Shown here: positions 43,566-54,494 of the stretch, one piece after another
How positions within the stretch are numbered: position 1 is the first letter of the stretch
How the letters are laid out: every line of letters begins with the position of its first letter
Assembly: GCF_042186555.1 (NCBI RefSeq)
Contig: NC_133329.1
Location: 190,933,206 to 190,997,205, forward strand
Source: Aquarana catesbeiana
Lineage: Eukaryota; Chordata; Amphibia; Anura; Ranidae
Length of the DNA: 64,000 bases
Direction of reading: 5' to 3'
Notes under the pieces: generated by a model
Database searches by the model: none
Seen by the model: the letters and a program-made list of their open reading frames with translations, nothing else
Told to the model about the DNA's origin: nothing
Translations under genes and position numbers: made by a program

Positions 43566-43800
43566 TGACAGGCTGGGCAAAGAGTATGGTAACTCTGGAG
43601 GAGCTGCAGAGATCCACAGCTCAGGTGGGAAAATCTGTCCACAGGACAACTATTGTACACGCCACAAATCTGGTTTTTATGGAAGAGTGGCAAGAAGAAA
43701 GCCATAAGTCCTGTTTGCCGGAAGCCATCTGGGGGACACAGCAAACGTGCTCTGGTCAGATGAGACCAAAGTTTAACTTTTTGGAATAAAAGCTTGATTT
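43566..43800 (+). pseudogene. Tc1 transposase, middle fragment
   Basis: After the MITE the frame resumes with MVTLEELQRSTAQVGKSVHR (43587-) and later WGTQQTCSGQMRPKFNF. The W-S-D-E-(T/S)K-type motif holding a catalytic aspartate is visible as the GQMRPKF stretch in one frame and SDETK in another, indicating a frameshift. The PLE-like hairpin at 43800 ends it, and the second catalytic half (DNAPxH, PDLNPIE) is missing. Confidence 0.75.
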
Positions 43801-44036
43801 GATTGTAGCCGTATTAGTGCAATTGTGACAGAGAAAATTGAGTACTGTCCGTGATACTTTTTTTATTTGCTCTAACATACAATTTTTCAGGACAAGCTTT
43901 CGGGGTATGCTGCTTAAAAATTTGTGAATCAGTACTGCTTGGACCTTGAAGAAGGGGACATACCCCGAAAGCTTGTCCTGAAAAATTGTATGTTAGTGCA
44001 AATAAAAAAAGTATCACGGACAGTACCCAAAAAGAC
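43801..44036. mobile_element. PLE-like hairpin: two inverted retroelement 3' ends
   Basis: ACTGTCCGTGATACTTTTTT at about 43846 pairs with AAAAAAGTATCACGGACAGT near 44005, and TACAATTTTTCAGGACAAGC with its partner near 43975. The arms enclose about 35 bp. The right half includes a hammerhead-like motif. It interrupts the Tc1 transposase. Confidence 0.65.
43941..43978 (+). ncRNA. Variant hammerhead-like motif
   Basis: GGAC (43941-43944) pairs with GTCC (43975-43978); stem II GGGG (43954-43957) pairs with CCCC (43963-43966); GAAA follows at 43967-43970 and AGCT (43970-43973) is palindromic. The first core box reads CTTGAAGA instead of CTGAAGA, one extra base or a C-to-U change, so self-cleavage is doubtful. 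Confidence 0.45.
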
Positions 44037-44262
44037 TTGCAGCTGTAATTGCAGCGAAAGGTGGTTCTACAAATTGACTCGGTGGCTGGATACAAATGCA
44101 CGCCCCGCTTTTCAGATATTTATTTGTAAAAAAAAATGTGAAAATATTTTTCCTTCCACTTCACAATTATGTGCCACTTTGTGTTGGTCTATCACATAAA
44201 ATACATTTACATTTTTGGTTGTAGCATGACAAAATGTGGTATGAATACTTTTCCAAGGCACT

Positions 44263-44587
44263 TTATATTTATACAGTATATCCTAGAGGTAGGAATTCCA
44301 CAAACGTTCTTTAACATTCTTTCCAACATAGTACAGTTGAAATTTTAGTGGAGCTACAGCTGCTTCTGCACAGTCGGCTAAGGGTAAAAAAGAGTATCCT
44401 ATCCCTGTTAGAGGATACTGTATAGAAGGCGTCTCGTACTGCAGAAATAAATCCAAAACATGATACCATCTTTGTCATTATTGCTACAGTTTACACATGC
44501 CTAGACTTGGATCTACCTACATCAGCTATACTTGGTTACCAGCCTGAGTTCTAAAAAAAAATAAAAACACAAAAAACCCAGAGGCTG
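44263..44587. other. Unassigned DNA between Tc1 and MITE
   Basis: Nothing recognisable apart from an A-rich tract near 44552-44575. Confidence 0.35.
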
Positions 44588-45062
44588 TTAAAGGAGTTGT
44601 AAACCCTTGTGTTTTTCATCTTAATGCATTAAGGTAAAAAACCTGTCACTCAGCAGCCCCCCCCCCCCCCAAGCCCCAATTATACTTGCCTGAGCCCTGT
44701 GTTTCCCACACCAGCTCCGGCCGGTGTCTCATGTCCTGATTGGATAGATTGATAGCAGCGCAGCCATTGGCTCCCGCTGCTGTCAATTAAATCCAATGAC
44801 GCAGGGAGCAGGGCTGAGTCCTGCTTTCTGTGTCAATACACGGGTGCGCACCCGCACAGGTGTCCACGGGGGAGAGCTCTTTTCTGGGGCACTGGAGAAA
44901 AAGGGGAGCCAGGAGCGCTGCTGAGGGACCCCAGAAGAGGAGGATCGGGGCCACTCTGTGCAAAACGAACTGCACAATGGAGGGAAGTATGACATGTTTG
45001 TTTTTGTTTTTTTTTTTTTTGTTTTGTTTTTTTTACATCCTGAACCTTTACAACTCCTTTAA
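44588..45062. mobile_element. MITE with TTAAAGGAGTTGTAAA ends, copy 2
   Basis: TTAAAGGAGTTGTAAACCC and CCTTTACAACTCCTTTAA form a nearly perfect inverted repeat. The interior shares CTGATTGGATAGATTGATAG and GGCTCCCGCTGCTGTCA with the copy at 22881. Non-coding; probably PIF/Harbinger-like. Confidence 0.8.
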
Positions 45063-45660
45063 GATTTTTCAGTACATTCACTTTGGCACCTTATTTTGTA
45101 TAGTGATTGGCCTAATCTGGATTAAGTCTTTACTCCTCCCAAACACTTTGCTTCGCAATATCCCATTAAAAAGGGGTTCTTAAAGTGGGCCATCTTTATA
45201 GTGGACCCAGCCATTTCCTGTCTTAACATTCTGTCACTCCCAGTGTTTAAAGACTGGATAAAAGGCCTTTCCAAGGACTTGTTCTCCCCCGCAGGTGCTG
45301 CCTTGCAACCTGCCAAGACCTCTGTTACAGATGGGGGACACCAGATATTGACCACCTAGATTCCAAGTTCAACAAACTGAGCAGCTTTGTCACCAGGCCT
45401 AGGGATCCTCTTAACCTACACAGTGAGATCTGTAGGATCAGTTCATCCTGATCTATTCTTTTCCTCCCCAAAATTCCTTCATTGCCTGCAGGATGGAGAT
45501 AGGGGGCATTCTAATCTTATAGCGTTGAACTGGTCCAGGGTAGACCTAGTATTTGGACCTAGGCAGACTCTTGTGGACTCAAGATTTTCTGTCCCAAGGA
45601 CTGCTTTACCATCCTGCTTCTCGGCTGCTTGTTTGAAGGCATGGCTGTTGTAGTCTACAT
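45063..45660 (+). pseudogene. DIRS-like coding fragment
   Basis: About 45490-45655 translates as DLVFGPRQTLVDSRFSVPRT and then ACLKAWLL, matching in layout the HPxLxSLxLxAWLL motif of the DIRS at 47272. The coding continues after the MITE at about 46150-46200 as KSASCKVYHCSWKAYF, the start of the recombinase region (compare KSTSSKIYHRTWKARI at 47385). There are several breaks. Confidence 0.55.
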
Positions 45661-45684
45661 ACTGAAGCACGGGCCTGTCTGATT

Positions 45685-46140
45685 CGTGGTTGTAGAAGAC
45701 TGAATGTTTTTTACCCTCATGCATTCTATGCATGAAGGTAAAAATCCTTTGTGCTCCTCCCCTGAGCCCCCACCCGATTCGGCAATGTGCAGGGAAAACT
45801 CTGCTGTCCTGGGTCTCTCTCCTCATTGACTGACACACAGCAGCAGGAGCTATTGGTTCCCACTGCTGTCAATCACAACCAGTGAGTCAATGAGAGGGCA
45901 AGGGCTGAGTCGTGGCTCTGTCTTATGGCTGCATAGAGCGGGATTTAGCAGCAAACACTAGTGCCCCCATAGCAAGCAGCTTGCTATTGGGGACACTGGT
46001 CAAGGAGGAGGAGCCAGGAGCTCCAGCGGGGAGCCCAAGAAGAAGAGGTTTGAGCCTGCTCTGTGCAAAAGCATTGCACAGAGCAGGTAAGTATGACATG
46101 TTTAATTTTTGTTTCCTTTAAACTAAACATTTACCATCCC
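45685..46140. mobile_element. MITE inserted in DIRS fragment
   Basis: Carries the hairpin CCTCATGCATTCTATGCATG and a body like the TTAAAGG MITEs (GGAGCTATTGGTTCCCACTG, TCAATCACAACCAGTGAGTC, then GTATGACATGTTTAATTTTTG). The end CATTTACCATCCCAC is eroded. DIRS coding lies on both sides. Confidence 0.6.
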
Positions 46141-46208
46141 ACTAACCCTTTAAAAGCTGGGAAATCAGCTTCTTGCAAAGTCTATCATTGCTCCTGGAAA
46201 GCATATTT

Positions 46209-46382
46209 CTCTTTAGTTCGACGGACACAGCGCTTCATTAATCTTGACTATAGGGTTATATCGCTTTCTGCAGGCGTAGGACTAGGCAGAACAGAAAAAC
46301 TTGGCTATGCCCATGGGCCATCCTCAGCTGGTATATAACCCCCTCTCTGCTATAGGCACTGAGTTTGTCTAGTCAGGAGTAA
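46209..46382. repeat. DIRS left inverted terminal repeat
   Basis: Pairs in reverse with 48372-48532; landmarks GGACACAGCG, TAGGGTTATATCGC and CCCATGGGCCATCCTCAGC. Confidence 0.8.
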
Positions 46383-47271
46383 AGACCTAGGCTCCCTGCT
46401 GGGAACTTTTGGTCCTAACAATTTTTGCTTTTCTCTTCCATGCATCTTTTTGCTTTTTTTTTTTTTCTCCTGGGAGATCTACAATCAACTCCTGGGCTTG
46501 ATAATCTAGATCCAATGGTCCTCCCAGTCCAGCAGGCGAGTGCGTGCAGACCGCAGCTACGCGCTAGGTCATCTGCGACATAGCCTAAACAAACGTAGGC
46601 TGGTCCACGAGATAAACGTCTTGCAAGGTTGCATATGACCGGGCTCTGGTCCGAGTCGCAGGGTCCCCCTGGCCAAGAGCCCCCACTTCGGTGGCGAGGG
46701 GTTCTGTCTGGAGTGACACCCGCATCTATAGAGAGATAAGTACAGTCCCCCCTCTGCTCCTTTGTGTGGGGTGGATGCAGGTACCCTCCAGGGGTGTTTC
46801 CCTCCTCCCATCCTAATCCCTCAGTTAAGCTGGGCTTCCCCCCCATCTCCCCTTTATCCCCCCTCTGAATGTTATCATGGTGGGAGCTCATGCCTTAGCA
46901 AGTATGGAGTGCAGTACCTGGGGTGTGGTGGGGGTCCCAGTGCAGAGGGCACCGCGGAGACTCCTGTGTGGCATCCCAGACAGTGTGCCAACATTTAGCA
47001 GTGTTCAGCGGCCATTTTCCCTGGGTTTGGTCTCTGGCCTGAAGCCATGTTTTTGTGCCAACAGGAAGATACCGAGGTTCGTGGCGAGGTCACGGGTTCC
47101 TCTGGTAGATGCTGCAGTCATCCTAGTGCCACTGTGAAGCCAATACCTTCTCGAGCATCTTCCACGGTTCATGCGAAGGTTCGAGAGCTAAGGTCTTCCT
47201 GTCATTCTGGTGGCCGTAAACGTCCCTTGGGGGCTACCTCTCGGAGGATCGGTTGTCCCAAGGGCTGAGCT
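46383..47271. other. DIRS interior without clear coding
   Basis: Between the left terminal repeat and the recombinase. Open frames on both strands lack family resemblance I can name; a poly-T run lies at about 46454-46466. Confidence 0.4.
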
Positions 47272-48177
47272 TCCATCCTGCTTTACAGTCGCTGGTTTTG
47301 ATGGCTTGGCTGTTGAAAACCAGGTCATGAGGGATAGAGGTTTGTCTGGATCAGTGATCCCTACTATGTTGAAGACGAGGAAGTCGACTTCTAGCAAGAT
47401 ATACCATCGTACGTGGAAAGCGCGTATTTCCTGGTGAGTTGATTAGTGCTGGTGGTCAGGGCTTGGCTCTCAGCCCTTCCTTCTCTGTGCTTAGGTTGCT
47501 CAGCTGTCAGTTAATTGCCAGTACTCATCGTTCCACAGTGGCTCACCTGTTGATCATCTCCTGCTAGTCAGTCAAGCCCACAGCCAGCCCTTTTGGCTAT
47601 TTAAACTGCCTTGTTTATTTCTTCAATGCCTTCACCTTCGTCAACTTATCTAGAGGCTCTCTGCTGTGTTCCTGTTGAAGACTTTCCTGGCTGACATCCC
47701 TTCTGGTTCCTGATCCTGTCTGTTGCCTCTGACTATGCTGATCCAGAGATTGTTCTGACTACCCGATTTGGCTACCGAACCCTGGCTGTTATGACTACGT
47801 TTTACCAGTTGTCCAATTTTTTAGAACATTGTGTTGCCTTCCTTGTGTCCCAAACCGGCTCATCCCAAGGAATTTGCTTTGCATGCCTTGGATGTGGTTT
47901 GAGCTATTTGGGTGTATCTGGCAGCCATGGAGTTCTTTTGGAGGTCACTCTTTTTGTGGTTACACAAGGACCAAGGAAAGGGCTGGCCGTTTCTTCAGCT
48001 ACCATCTCCAGTTGGATCAGACAGACGGTGACTAAGGCCTGTTCTATTAAAGGTCGGGTTTCTCCTTTCCCTGTCACGGCGCATTCTACTCGGGTGCTTA
48101 GTACTTCTTGGACCTTCCGTCATCAATGGGGCTCCTGTGACCCGGTTAGGACTCGTGTTTTTTTGAGCCTTGAATAA
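47272..48177 (+). pseudogene. DIRS tyrosine recombinase, broken
   Basis: It starts with a HPALQSLVLMAWLLKT-like block, then KSTSSKIYHRTWKARI near 47385 (N-terminal core-binding domain). Near 47993-48150 one frame reads SSATISSWIRQTVTKA, followed by VTAHSTRVLSTSWTFRHQW, which contains the H-x-x-R box. The first catalytic arginine region and the final tyrosine (expected after HQW) are not clear; the sequence turns to DIRS repeats at 48229. Multiple frameshifts; dead. Confidence 0.75.
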
Positions 48178-48228
48178 TTTTTCCCACCCTGATTTTCCTT
48201 TTGGCACTGCTTTTGGATGTCCCTATAA

Positions 48229-48340
48229 TCTGGATTAATGGAGAGCTATGTCCGTCGATGAACTAAAGAGAAAATAGGATTTTTGTACTCGCCGTAAAAT
48301 CCATTTCTCTGAGTATATTGATGGACACAGCACCCACCCC
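48229..48340. repeat. DIRS internal complementary region
   Basis: GTCCGTCGATGAACTAAAGA matches the complement of the left terminus, and CTCTGAGTATATTGATGGAC follows in the opposite sense about 70 bases on. This is the arrangement thought to align ends during circular DIRS DNA formation. Confidence 0.6.
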
Positions 48341-48371
48341 TCTAATGAGTTTTGATAATACTGCTTGCTAG

Positions 48372-48532
48372 TAAACTCAATGCCTATAGCAGAGAGGGGG
48401 TTATATACCAGCTGAGGACGGCCCATGGGTGTAGCCAAGTTTTTCTGTTCTGCCTAGTTCTACTCCTGCAGAAGGCGATAAATACCCCTATAGTCAGTAT
48501 TAATGGAGCGATGTGTTCGTCTATGAACTCTA
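48372..48532. repeat. DIRS right inverted terminal repeat
   Basis: Reverse complement of the left repeat with scattered differences; landmarks GAGGGGGTTATATACCAGC and GGCCCATGGGTGTAGCC. Confidence 0.8.
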
Positions 48533-49240
48533 TATTTTTGTTTGTGAAAATCGAGGATTATGGATTATTGGGATTAACTTTTACAGAACCTCTTTACTCT
48601 GCCACATAGACCAGTTGGATTGGAGACCCAGGGGCCTCTTTCCTTCCCGTAGTGGTTTCCTCCTATCACTTTAAAGTGATTGTAAACGATCACCTTGTAA
48701 AACAACCCATTCAGTTTAAAATAGAAATGAAAGGCAAAACATTTTTGTATAGCTATAAACAAATAATTATACCCTTTTTCCTTTTTTTTTTTTTTTTTGT
48801 GTGTGTAAGTGATCACTTGTCAGAAAGTGTGCTCATTAGAGGAAAGCACACTGAGTTCCCATACTCCAGTTCCCTGGAGAACTGACCATGTTGTGTTCTG
48901 CTTAGTGTGGTCAGTTTTTAATAGGAAAGCAAAGGGACTGGTAGGAACAGCAGGAATTTTATATAAAGGAAGCAATATAAAGAGAACAGGATACTTTTTC
49001 ATGCATTTGCATGGTACAGCAGGCACATATCAAGAATATAAAGTGTTGGGGTAACGAAGGCTTTAACCAGGACATCGTTCTTCCTTCACTGTCCTGCTCT
49101 ATGACACATATAGGAGTTTCTTCTTTTTAATGCCTGGATATGGTACACAAGTCTGACTGCCTAAGAGCTGTAGCAGAGTAAAACACTCATTCATGAAGGT
49201 CCCTGTAAGGATGACCCGCTTCTCGTGCTAGCTTGGCATT
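48533..49240. other. Unassigned DNA with MITE-like start
   Basis: At about 48669 CTTTAAAGTGATTGTAAACG resembles the TTAAAGG MITE ends, and a T-run follows at 48783-48798. I could not find the right end. I see no gene. Confidence 0.35.
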
Positions 49241-51185
49241 TCATGGCCTCAAACTGTTATAGGTAGTGAAATCACCATTTTACGCCCTTAGCCTGAATGC
49301 GGTGATTGGTTTTTGCAGTCCTGTATGCAGCTAGGCTCCCAACAAGTCTCACACGTGGTATTTCCATACTCGGGATAAGCAGCAGAATGTATTTTGGGGT
49401 GTAATTTCACATATACCTTTGCCATGTGTGATCAGTATATCATTTAGTGACAACTTTGTGTAAAAAAAAAAAAAATGTATTATTTTCCCGAAACTTGTGG
49501 CAAAATATAAAATATTCCATGGACTCAACATGTCTATCAGCAACTACCTTGGGGTGTCTACTTTCCAAAAGGGGTCGTGGGGGGGGGGGGGGGGGGGTTT
49601 GAACTGTCCTGTCATTTTATGCCCAACATTAGAAGCTTATTAACCACTTCAGCCCCGGAAGGTTTTACCCCCTTCCTGACCAGAGCACTTTTTACAATTC
49701 GGCACTGCGTTGCTTTAACTGCGCGGTCATGCAATGCTGTACCCAAACGAAATTTGCGTCATTTTCTTCCCACAAATAGAGCTTTCTTTTGATGGTATTT
49801 GATCACCTCTGCCGTTTTTTATTTTTTGCGCTATAAACGGAAAAAGACCGAAAATTTGGAAAAAAAATGATATTTTCTACTTTTTGTTATAAAAAAAATT
49901 TAATAAACTCAATTTTAGTCATACATTTAGGCCAAAATTTATTCGGCCACATGTCTTTGGTAAAAAAAATGTCAATAAGCGTATATTTATTGGTTTGCGC
50001 AAAAGTTATAGCGTCTACAAACTAGGGTACATTTTCTGGAATTTGCACAGCTTTTAGTTTATGACTGCCTATGTCATTTCTTGAGGTGCTAAAATGGCAG
50101 GGCAGTAAAAAACCCCCCCAAATGACCCCATTTTGGAAAGTAGACACCCCAAGGAAATTGCTGAGAGGCATGTTGAGCCCATTGAATATTTATTTTTTTT
50201 GCCCCAAGTGATTGAATAATGACAAAAAAAAAAAATGTACAAAAAGTTGTCACTAAATGATATATTGCTCACACAGGCCATGGGCATATGTGGAATTGCA
50301 CCCCAAAATACATTCAGCTGCTTCTCCTGAGTACGGGGATACCACATGTGTGGGACTTTTTGGGAGCCTAGCCGCGTACGGGGCCCCAAAAACCAAGCAC
50401 CGCCTTCAGGATTTCTAAGGGTGAAAATTTTTGATTTCACTTCTCGCTGCCTATCACAGTTTTGAAGGCCATAAAATGCCATGATGGCACAAACCCCCCC
50501 CCCAAATGACCCAATTTTGGAAAGTAGACACCCCAAGCTATTTGCTAAGAGGCATGGTGAGTATTTTGCAGCTCTCATTTGTTTTTGAAAATGAAGAAAG
50601 ACCAGAAAATTTTTTTTTTTTTTTTTTTTTTCAATTTTCAAAACTTTGTGACAAAAAGTGGGGGCTGCAAAATACTCACTATACCTCTCAGCAAATAGCT
50701 TTGGGTGTCTACTTTCCAAAATGGGGTCATTTGGGGGGGGGGCTTGTGCCACCTGGGCATTCCATGGCCTCCGAAACTGTGATAGGCAGTGAAGAGTGAA
50801 TTCAAAAATTTACGCCCTTAGAAAGCCTGAAGGCGGTGCTTGGTTTTCGGGGTCCCGTGCGCGGCTAGGCTCCCAAAAAGTCTCACACATGTGGTATCCC
50901 CGTACTCAGGAGAAGCAACAGAATTTATTTTGGGCTGTAATTTCACATATTCCCATGTTTGAGCAATATATCATTTAGTGACAACTTTGTGCAAAAAAAA
51001 AAAAAAATTGTCTCTTTCCTGCAACTTGTGTCACAATTTAAAATATTCCATGGACTCGACATGCCTCTCAGCAAATAGCTTGGGGTGTCTACTTTCCAAA
51101 ATGGGGTCATTTGGGGGGGTTTTGAACTGTCTTGGCATTTTATGCACAACATTTAGAAGCTTATGTCACACATCACCCACTCTTC
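49241..51185. mobile_element. TTAA-family elements with a large palindrome
   Basis: 49241-49639 is a right-arm-like fragment ending TAGAAGCTTAT. A TTAA-CCACTTCAGCCCCGG start lies at 49640. Then about 50070-50610 pairs in reverse with about 50650-51170: GGAAAGTAGACACCCCAAG (50140, 50519) against CTTGGGGTGTCTACTTTCC (50705, 51078). The centre is a T-run (50610-50631). No coding is plausible despite a 227-codon open frame on the minus strand, which is the palindrome read through. Confidence 0.65.
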
Positions 51186-51638
51186 TAACCACTTGAAGAC
51201 AAAGCCCTTTCTGACACTTTTTGATTACATGAAAAAATTATTTTTTTTTGCAAGAAAATTACTTTGAACCCCCAAACATTATATATTTTTTTAAAGCAAA
51301 TGCCCTACAGATTAAAATGGTGGGTGTTTCATTTTTTTTTTTTCACACAGTATTTGCGGTATTTGATCTTAGCCAGAGTACATGGATACCAAACATGACA
51401 TGCTTTAAAATTGCGCACAAACGTGCAGCGGCAACAAAATTAATACATTTTTAAAAGCCTTTAAAAGCCTTTACAGGTTACCACTTTAGATTTACAGAGG
51501 AGGTCTACTGCTAAAATTACTGCCCTCGATCTGACGTTCGCGGTGACACCTCACATGCATGGTGCAATTGCTGTTTACATTTGACGCCAGACCGACGCTT
51601 GCGTTCGCCTTAGCGCGAGAGCAGGGGGGACAGGGGTG

Positions 51639-51670
<32 letters not shown>

Positions 51671-54494
51671 CTTTATTATTTTTTTGCTTTTTTATCTTAT
51701 TTTTAAACTGTTCCTTTCATTTTTTTTTTTTTTTTTAATCATTTTTATTGTTATCTCAGGGAATGTAAATATCCCCTATGATAGCAATAGGTAGTGACAG
51801 GTACTCTTTTTAAAAAAAATTGAGGTCTATTAGACCCTAGATCTCTCCTCTGCCCTCAAAGCATCTGACCACACCAAGATCGGTGTGAAAAAATGCTTCC
51901 CCAATTTCCCAATGGCGCTGTTTACATCCGGCGAAATCTAAGTCATAAAATGCTCGTAGCTTCCGGTTTCTTAGGCCATAGAGATGTTTGGAGCCACTCT
52001 GGTCTCTGATCAGTTCTATGGTCAGCTGGCTGAATTGGCTAGGATTGCTTTTACATGAAAGCCGACCGCTGGCTGAAAAGAATGATACCAAGATGATACC
52101 TAAACCTGCAGGCATCATTCTGGTATAACCACTCAAAGTCGTGAATGGCTTACCTGAAGACAAAAAATGGTTAACAATAAAGCACAGTGAACAGTAAAGT
52201 ATAAAAAATTGCATACCTGAAAAGCAAACATGATAAAACATAACAATAAAACATTGCAGAACAGAATACGGTAAAAAAGAGCAGAACAATAGAGAGAGAG
52301 AATAGAGAGAGAGAGAACAATAAAACGACAACTATTTATTTTTTTTTATTTTTGTTTGTGTTTTTTTTTTTTTTTTTACACTTTTTTTGTAACTAACTTT
52401 TATAACTGTAACCGGTTCCAGGTTCGGGTCTCTCAAAATGCGATGGCATCTTGGGAGACCCTGTGAAAGTGTGTCCTAGTCTGTGCAATGCTGTACCCTA
52501 CGCTAATACTCAACTAGTGCATGGTAGCGTTCAAAACATTCACCAATGCAAAGACCAGGATTGTCAGGACAGGAGGGACAATAATAGCGGGTGTCACGCC
52601 TATATCCGCGCTTGCTGCAGACACGACATCTTTTTTGGGGGGGTTCGTTGGGTAGGGGTACTCAGGAGGACATAAAGAAAATGCCTCTCATGCAGCCGAC
52701 TGCATTTGGTTGGGGATGTGAATGGGGGAAGTACGGGTGCTGCAGAAGTGGTGGGTTCCCAATTAGGATTGGCGAATGCAGCAGGAAGGGCACTATGGGC
52801 ACGACGGGCCTGTGTTTGTCTTCTTGGTGGCAGCGGGACACTACTTGTGCTTGCCACCTCACCAGCTTGAACTGCACTTATGGGACTCGCCACGTCACCA
52901 ACTGTTACTGCAGTGCTGGTTTGACTACGACCGGGGTGTACTAGGCCGCTGGCGCTTGCCAGTTCACCAAAACGCTACAAAAAAAAACTGTTAGCGATCG
53001 CAGGGATCAGGCCTGACTCTGCGAACGCTGCAGTTATGCGTTTAGTGTTTTGTAAGTGACAGTGATCGATCGATACTGCACTTGGGTGGGCTGGGCTGGG
53101 CCGGGCGGAGGGGCAAAATGCAGGTGCTAGCAGGTATCTGGGCTGATCCCGCTAACACTGCGTTTTTGGGAATCCTAAACTGCTGGGGACGCTAGTATAG
53201 ATCTGATCGGATCAGATATTGATGCGTTCAGATACTATACCACTAAGGGAGGTGTACGGTGCGTGGGTGTTAGCGCTACTGGCACTAACCTGACGCTGCC
53301 TGGGGCTGGTGCTTGCCATTTCACCAAAACGCTACCAAAAAAACTGTTAGCGATCGCAGGGATCAGGCCTTACTCTGCGAACGCTGCAGGTATGCGTTTA
53401 GTGTTTTGTAAGTGACAGTGATCGATCGATACTGCACTTGGGTGGGCTGGGCCGAGCCGGGCGGAGGGGCAAAATGCAGGTGCTAGCAGGTATCTGGGCT
53501 GATCCCGCTAACACTGCGTTTTTGGGAACCCTAAACTGCTGGGGACACTAGTATAGATCTGATCGGATCAGATATTGATCCGTTCAGATACTATACCACT
53601 AAGGGAGGCGTATGCTGCGTGCGTGGGTGTTAGCGCTACTGGCGCTAATCTGACGCTGCTTGGGGCGACGCATATCACCGTCGGGCGATCGGGGGGCTAA
53701 ACCTTTATTCGGTAATAAACGGCGGGTGCCCTGACACTATAAAAAATAAACAAACTAACCAGCGTCACCCGTAACGGTTATACAGTGATCAGTGGTGAAA
53801 GGGTTAACTAGGGGGCAATCAAGGGGTTAAAACCTTTATTAGATAGTATATGGGGGTCCCTGTCGCTATAAAACGCTGACGGCGTACCTAAATATTTACG
53901 TCCCTAACTAGCGTCACCAGTGACACTAATACAGCGATCAGAAAAATGATCGCTTAGCGACACTGGTGACGGGGTGATCTAGGGGTTAAAACTTTATTAG
54001 GGGGGGGTTAGGGGGGTACCCTAGACCTACAGGGGGCTAATACTCACTGACCTAACACTTCTAACTGTCACAAACTGACACCAATCAGTAATCAGGAAAA
54101 AAAAATAAACAGCTTGGTGTCAGTTTGTGACAGGGGGGGGGGGATCGGGGGTGTTTAGTGTGCCTGGCATGTTCTACTGTGTGTGTTTGTGTTTTACACT
54201 TACTTGGATGTCTTCTCTCCTCTGCGTCGGAACGGAAACTGCCGAGCCGAGGAGCGATGACATCACATCCTCTGCCTGTGTGTACTATACACAGGCAGGG
54301 GATGTTTCTCATTGGCTGGGAGCGATCGCGAGGGGGGGGCCACGATCGGATGGCCTCCCCCTCATCTCTGATCGCTGCCAGACAAATGCCGACCGCCGCT
54401 GGCACCGGGGGGGGGGTCCACCAGGTACGTGATTTTGCCTGCCCGTGCCGCTCTGTTCACGTATATATGCGTGAGGCGGTCGGCAAGTGGTTAA
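51185..54494 (+). mobile_element. Long TTAA-family element
   Basis: Starts CTAA-CCACTTGAAGAC (51185, the first TTAA base changed) and ends CGGCAAGTGG-TTAA (54491-54494). It is 3.3 kb and has no transposase. The interior has poly-T runs (51639-51670), a GC-rich section (52430-53000) and a 356-bp tandem duplication. Confidence 0.72.
52968..53680. repeat. 356-bp tandem duplication
   Basis: CTGTTAGCGATCGCAGGGAT begins at 52988 and again at 53344; both copies run through AGTGACAGTGATCGATCGAT, GGCAAAATGCAGGTGCTAGC and TATAGATCTGATCGGATCAG, ending in GTGGGTGTTAGCGCTACTGG. The two differ at scattered positions, so it is not very recent. Confidence 0.92.

Larger units (their letters stand above)
39661..44262 (+). 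mobile_element. Tc1-type transposon carrying nested insertions
   Basis: The left end CAGTGCCTTGAAAAAAGTAT (39661, after TA) is the inverted partner of the right end GAATACTTTTCCAAGGCACT (44243-44262). Subterminal blocks AAATTTTCTACATTTTGTCA and CATGACAAAATGTGGTATG also pair. Between them the element has been cut by an L1 fragment, a hAT MITE and a PLE-like hairpin. Without these it would be of typical Tc1 size, with part of the transposase deleted. Confidence 0.85.
46209..48532 (+). mobile_element. Short DIRS element with inverted terminal repeats
   Basis: Left repeat 46209-46382 (CTTTAGTTCGACGGACACAG, then GCAGGCGTAGGACTAGGCAG) pairs in reverse with 48372-48532 (CTGCCTAGTTCTACTCCTGC, then TGTTCGTCTATGAACT). 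A shorter copy of both termini, 48229-48340, precedes the right repeat: the position of the internal complementary region of DIRS elements. At about 2.3 kb it is internally deleted; no reverse transcriptase is visible. Confidence 0.8.

Noticed and set aside
43346..43744. 132-codon minus-strand frame
   Set aside because: Antisense of Tc1 transposase fragments and a hAT MITE.
44787..45081. Overlapping frames on both strands around 44800-45080
   Set aside because: They lie inside a TTAAAGG MITE and include poly-T/poly-K runs.
50069..50752. 227-codon minus-strand open frame
   Set aside because: It reads through the arms of a palindromic TTAA-family element; the predicted protein repeats itself in its two halves and shows no domain.
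52451..52994. Cysteine/histidine-rich frames that might be a piggyBac transposase C-terminus
   Set aside because: The spacing does not match a zinc-binding domain, the frames overlap on both strands, and the surrounding 3.3-kb TTAA element has no other transposase homology.
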